Part shown: positions 60,616 to 64,000 of the stretch, piece by piece
How positions within the stretch are numbered: position 1 is the stretch's first letter
Layout of the letters: each line of letters opens with the position of its first letter
Source: Ancylobacter sonchi
GTDB taxonomy: Bacteria > Pseudomonadota > Alphaproteobacteria > Rhizobiales > Xanthobacteraceae
Length of the DNA stretch: 64,000 nucleotides
Direction: 5' to 3'
Assembly: GCF_018390695.1 (NCBI RefSeq)
Contig: NZ_JAHBGF010000036.1
Location: forward strand, 620,001-684,000
Made by a program: the position numbers and the translations under genes
The notes under the pieces: generated by a model
The model's database searches: none
Seen by the model: only the letters and a program-made list of their open reading frames with translations
Told to the model about the DNA's origin: nothing

Positions 60616-62124
60616 ATGGTCGGACTTCGACGAGCGCTGTTCTTTTCCATAACCGAACGCTATGTATCCATCGCGCTGAACTTCGTCATGGTCGCAACGC
60701 TTGCCCGCCTTCTGACGCCCGAGGAGTTTGGCTATTTGGCCATCGGAGCGGCGGCAATCGGATTTTCCGAATGTCTGAGGGACTTTGGTACCAGCGGATA
60801 TCTCATCCAGGCTCGGTCGGCGACGCACCTTGCCGCGCGCACAGCGTTTACGGTCATGCTGACATTAACGCTGGCCGTAGCGACAGCCTTATGGGCAGCT
60901 GCGAGCCCGATTGCCGAGTTCTATGGAAAAGCGGGCTTGGAGTTCTATCTTCACATTACGGCACTTGGGCTACTAATGGGGCCTTTTGCGGCGCCACCAT
61001 TGGCGCTCCTACGCCGCGACATGCAGTTCCAGGTTGTGGCAATCATCAACGTCGCCAGCGCCGTGACAATCGCTCTGGTGACAGTTTCGCTCGCGGTGAT
61101 GGGCGCCAGCTATATGAGCTTTGCCTGGGGCATATGGGCCGGCGCCGGCGTAACGGCCGTACTGGCCGTGCTGCTACACGGTGATATGCGGATATTCCGC
61201 CCGAGCCTCGCGGAATGGCGGGAGATATTGTCATTTGGCGGGTATTCGAGCGCGGCAGGCATATTCTGGAAACTTCAGGAGTTCGTGCCGTCACTCATCA
61301 TCGGCCGTCTCATCGACTTTAATGCCGTCGGCCTGTTCAGCCGCGCGGTCATGGTCTGCCAATTGCCCGACAAGTGTCTTTTGAACGGCCTCATGCCGGT
61401 CGCGCTGCCCGCCCTTGCTTCGGAGGCGCGGGCCGGGCGCAATCTGGCGAGCGCCTATCTCAAGGCCACCGCTTACATCACCGCGATCCAGTGGCCATCC
61501 TTGCTTCTATTGGCCTGCCTCGCCCATCCCGCCGTGCTGATTTTGCTCGGCACGCAATGGCTGGACATCGTTCCCCTGATCCAGATCATCTCGCTCGGCC
61601 TGCTACTGTGTTTTCCGACGATACTCTCCTATCCGCTGCTGGCTGCAGCCGGAGGAATCCGCCACGCGATGATCGGCTCGCTAGTCGGCCTCCTGTGCAG
61701 CATAGGCTTTGCTTTGCTCCTCTCCCGATGGGGATTGACCGCCATGGGGTTCGGCATCGTTCTGACCATCAGTACCCAGTCGGGCTTTTCGCTGTATCTC
61801 ATCCGTCTGTACGCACCGTTCAACCTCAGCGAATTGGCCAACACTTTACGCAAGAGCGCCGTGACAGCAGCCACGACCGCATTGGTACCGCTCCTGGCAG
61901 TCGCACTGAATGGATTTGACTTCGACTTCTCCATTACCGAGGGCATAATGGTTGGCATAGGCTCGGTGATCGCCTGGATCGTAGCTATCCGCTGGACCGG
62001 ACACGCCCTTGAGGCCGAGGTCGACTTGGTCTTCGATATCCTGAGACGAGTTTGCCGGACCACCCACCACGAGATCCGCACGCGCAGTACGAGTGCCCGT
62101 GGTTCGCGTACCGGAGAAACCTAG
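60616..62124 (+). CDS. Wzx-like flippase (polysaccharide transport family)
   Basis: The 502-residue protein has 12 to 14 hydrophobic helices and belongs to the MOP exporter superfamily, polysaccharide type. It begins MVGLRRALFFSITERYVSIAL, then ATLARLLTPEEFGYLAIGAA and LRDFGTSGYLIQ, a common start for this group. Positive charges are scattered in loops. It would flip the lipid-linked repeat unit across the inner membrane for the Wzy-like polymerase. The ATG at 60616 follows GGAAGTGAGGATTTC. It is the last gene of the exopolysaccharide run; IS fragments follow it. Confidence 0.87.
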   Translation: MVGLRRALFFSITERYVSIALNFVMVATLARLLTPEEFGYLAIGAAAIGFSECLRDFGTSGYLIQARSATHLAARTAFTVMLTLTLAVATALWAAASPIAEFYGKAGLEFYLHITALGLLMGPFAAPPLALLRRDMQFQVVAIINVASAVTIALVTVSLAVMGASYMSFAWGIWAGAGVTAVLAVLLHGDMRIFRPSLAEWREILSFGGYSSAAGIFWKLQEFVPSLIIGRLIDFNAVGLFSRAVMVCQLPDKCLLNGLMPVALPALASEARAGRNLASAYLKATAYITAIQWPSLLLLACLAHPAVLILLGTQWLDIVPLIQIISLGLLLCFPTILSYPLLAAAGGIRHAMIGSLVGLLCSIGFALLLSRWGLTAMGFGIVLTISTQSGFSLYLIRLYAPFNLSELANTLRKSAVTAATTALVPLLAVALNGFDFDFSITEGIMVGIGSVIAWIVAIRWTGHALEAEVDLVFDILRRVCRTTHHEIRTRSTSARGSRTGET

Positions 62125-62154
62125 GCACTGTAGACAGACGTCTATGGTCATAGC

Positions 62155-62450
62155 CTTGCTGCGGTGAGGCCTAGCAAGGCCGTGAGGGATTTTGAGATCT
62201 TTTCATAGTGCGTGGCGACGCCCCGGCATTCCGGAGTCGCGCAGGCCCGCCGGATCGACACCTGCCACTCATTATACGTCATGCCGGCCAGTTCGCGCTC
62301 GCGACCAAGCCTCCGGCTTTCCGGCGAATGATTTCCTGCTGAATTTCACGATCGAGCGGCAGATCAGTGACGAGCTTCCTCAGCTTCGTCTTCTCATCCC
62401 CGAGCTGCGTCAGCTCAGCTGTCGCATGTCAAGCAGGGCAAGGCCCTCAT
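62155..62450 (-). mobile_element. Fused fragments of IS3- and IS5-type transposases
   Basis: On the minus strand one segment (about 62265 to 62450) reads LGDEKTKLRKLVTDLPLDRE and QQEIIRRKAGG, the end of an IS3-family OrfA. It runs on in another frame to the OrfB-like QVSIRRACA. The next segment (about 62155 to 62250) reads CRGVATHYEKISKSL, the C-terminal end typical of IS5-type transposases. The join suggests one element inserted into or deleted next to another. Neither is functional. The 300 bases to the right show nothing recognisable. Confidence 0.5.
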
Positions 62451-62746
62451 GTCCTTTTCGTTGAAGGATGCCATCTGGCGGATCCCAGCCCAGCGGCAGC
62501 CGCCCGCTCCCTGCTACAGGATGAACACCTTTTGCGCATCCCGAAATCGATGCTGTCATCGTGTTCCGCCCCTCCAGCGAATGGATCCCGGCGCGGAACA
62601 CTCCAGCCTCAAACGATCCGATTTTCCGGGAGACGATCAATCATGACCGACATACGAAAATTCGCGCACGGCACTCCGATCTGCTGCCATCCGCATCCGG
62701 ATCGACACAATATTTTCTTAAAACCACGGAAACTTTAGAAATATAT

Positions 62747-63556
62747 TTACTTATTATACTCGCCATTTCCTTCCGGAATCATTTGAGAAATGAGCAACGC
62801 AACCTCGGTCCGGTTTTTTGCCTTAAGCTTCTTCATGATATTACGCACATGAACCTTCACGGTACTCTCGCACATGCTAAGCTGGTAAGCGATAACCTTG
62901 TTCGGCGCACCTTTGCTTAGTGCTCGCGCGACCAGCATCTGGCGGTGCGATCCGAAAATGGACCCCCCATCGGCTGGCTGACCGAAATCTCCTTTTGGAG
63001 TAGCCACCATCCCCATAAGGCTAGAGGTCGGCACATAAGTACCGCCTGCCTTCAACAATTGGAGGACTTGAGCCAGCACTTCGACCGACAGACTCGTCGG
63101 AAGGTACCCCTGCGCGCCCCCTTGCATGGCCCTCAGGACGAGAGTGGGCGTTTCATGATCCGACAGGACAGCGAACTTGATGGAAGGTCTGCGCGCCTTG
63201 AGCTGTGCAATGTCACGCTCCAGGCTCGCCGCAACGCTCTCTCCACCGGGTGCGGAAGTCATGGACAAAAGCACCAGCGCCGTATCGCCGCTGTCCTCTG
63301 CTTGCATCCACTCAGACAGGCTCCCGTAGCGTTCTATCTCGACAGAGAACTCAGCCGCGCGGAGCGACTGCAGCATGCATTGAGCGTGAAGTATGCGAGG
63401 TTCTATTAAAATAATTCTCGCCCCGCCCCGCTCTGCATGCACGAGATCCTTATTCGGAATCATTTCAACATCGCCATACAAACTACTACGAGATACCGAA
63501 TGGCGATTTTTTTGATTTGATACGGAATTATATACACTGGAGCACTCGAAGTTCAT
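62747..63556 (-). CDS. LuxR-type regulator with atypical receiver domain (copy 2)
   Basis: The 269-residue protein has a receiver-like N-terminal domain and a LuxR/FixJ helix-turn-helix. The expected phosphoacceptor region reads ALVLLSMTSAPGG and lacks an aspartate, so it is probably not controlled by ordinary phosphorylation. The fold marks SDHETPTLV and GGAQGYLPTSLSVEVL are kept. The C-terminus VARALSKGAPNKVIAYQL plus CESTVKVHVRNIMKKLKAKN is nearly identical to copy 1 at 37773-38567. The ATG at 63556 follows GGGAGGGATATATA; a longer frame reaches 63613. It lies at the right end of the exopolysaccharide region and probably regulates it. Confidence 0.82.
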   Translation of the reverse strand: MNFECSSVYNSVSNQKNRHSVSRSSLYGDVEMIPNKDLVHAERGGARIILIEPRILHAQCMLQSLRAAEFSVEIERYGSLSEWMQAEDSGDTALVLLSMTSAPGGESVAASLERDIAQLKARRPSIKFAVLSDHETPTLVLRAMQGGAQGYLPTSLSVEVLAQVLQLLKAGGTYVPTSSLMGMVATPKGDFGQPADGGSIFGSHRQMLVARALSKGAPNKVIAYQLSMCESTVKVHVRNIMKKLKAKNRTEVALLISQMIPEGNGEYNK

Positions 63557-63703
63557 TATATATCCCTCCCTATTTACGTACACGCCCCCTTCGATGACAG
63601 AAATGCACTTCATATTCTTGCGAACAAAGACAACATATCAGTTTGGGCGCATGACCGTTGAAGCGTATTTTGCGGCGCACATAACCCAAGGGAATATTAC
63701 GAA

Positions 63704-63732
63704 TTTTGAACCGTTAGCGAGACAGTTCAAAA
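63704..63732. promoter_or_regulatory. Inverted repeat TTTTGAAC-N13-GTTCAAAA
   Basis: Two eight-base arms, perfectly complementary, lie 148 to 176 bases upstream of the copy 2 regulator start and 30 bases left of the IS3 end. It may be an operator or an old element end. Confidence 0.3.
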
Positions 63733-63762
63733 GACGTATGCGGAGTCACGTTCGGATGCCTC

Positions 63763-64000
63763 TGAACCGCTCCGGGTTTGTCGGAGGCCCCAACTCCTGA
63801 GAGGATGGGGCTATGACGAGCAAGACGACGAACAAGTTCTCGCCCGAGGTGCGCGAGCGGGCTGTGCGGCTGGTGCTGGACTACGCGGCTGAACACCCTT
63901 CGCGCTGGCAGGCTATCGTGTCGATTGCGGCCAAGATCGGCTGCTCGGCACACTCGCTGAACGAATGGGTGAAGAGGGCCGAGGTCGACGCTGGCCGCCG
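63763..64000 (+). mobile_element. Left end of an IS3-family element, cut by the window
   Basis: The end begins TGAACCGCTCCGGGTTTGTC, the common form of an IS3-type terminal repeat, and leads directly into an orfA frame. The rest lies beyond the window, so its completeness is unknown. Confidence 0.6.
63813..64000 (+). CDS. IS3-family transposase OrfA, partial
   Basis: The frame begins [20 protein letters not shown] and continues with a helix-turn-helix ([20 protein letters not shown]) typical of IS3 OrfA proteins, which bind the element ends. It is open to the last base of the window, giving 62 residues of about 90 to 100. GAGAGGATGGGGCT precedes the ATG. No frameshift is visible in the part seen, unlike the other IS pieces in the window. 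Confidence 0.8.
   Translation, partial: MTSKTTNKFSPEVRERAVRLVLDYAAEHPSRWQAIVSIAAKIGCSAHSLNEWVKRAEVDAGR

Overview
The window looks like chromosome from a high-GC alphaproteobacterium of the Hyphomicrobiales (Rhizobiales), perhaps the Xanthobacteraceae/Ancylobacter side. This is inferred from gene content: a ChpT phosphotransferase beside an EipA/DUF1134 envelope protein, a thiO-thiS-thiG-thiE order behind a TPP riboswitch, and DUF1236, DUF1993 and VanZ-like proteins. No rRNA, tRNA or CRISPR array was recognised.

From 1 to 28.3 kb the DNA is ordinary, dense, high-GC core or accessory chromosome. It holds a cut CheW-like gene, chpT and eipA with CtrA-box-like sites, a coiled-coil membrane protein, a 2-hydroxyacid dehydrogenase, the thiamine operon and an MHYT-type hybrid histidine kinase. 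Next come a 27-residue membrane peptide, a PAP2 phosphatase, MAPEG and Nudix proteins, a Bcr/CflA exporter, TRAP permease subunits without a binding protein, and a nickel-sensor-like regulator with an RcnA-type exporter. A phosphoketolase and a large winged-helix/NB-ARC regulator divergent from an MFS transporter close this part.

From about 28.9 kb the spacers become strikingly AT-rich and the content changes to an exopolysaccharide (EPS) locus: manB, manC, a VanZ-like protein and a Wzc/ExoP-like co-polymerase. After an insertion-sequence graveyard (34.9-37.6 kb; decayed IS21-type and IS630-type elements) and a LuxR-type regulator comes a hybrid NRPS-PKS cluster (39.2-53.6 kb). The EPS locus then resumes with galE, a secreted glycosidase, an ExoY-like priming transferase, an ExoX/SyrA-like small protein, a Wzy-like polymerase, an acyltransferase and a Wzx-like flippase. 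IS fragments, a second LuxR regulator very similar to the first, and the left end of an IS3-type element finish the window.

The most interesting system is the biosynthetic operon: A-PCP (valine-type code), then KS-AT-ACP-aminotransferase-C-A-PCP (malonyl AT, glycine-type code), then C-PCP-thioesterase, then a membrane-anchored hydrolase, with a convergent Sfp-type phosphopantetheinyl transferase. Read colinearly it would extend valine with malonate, transaminate the beta-ketone to a vicinal diamine, add glycine and release the product. The last module is odd: no adenylation domain, a condensation motif with Gln in place of the catalytic His, and a thioesterase with a Cys nucleophile. The cluster sits inside an EPS locus that has no glycosyltransferase or outer-membrane exporter gene in view, and the region is bracketed by two paralogous regulators with atypical receiver domains.
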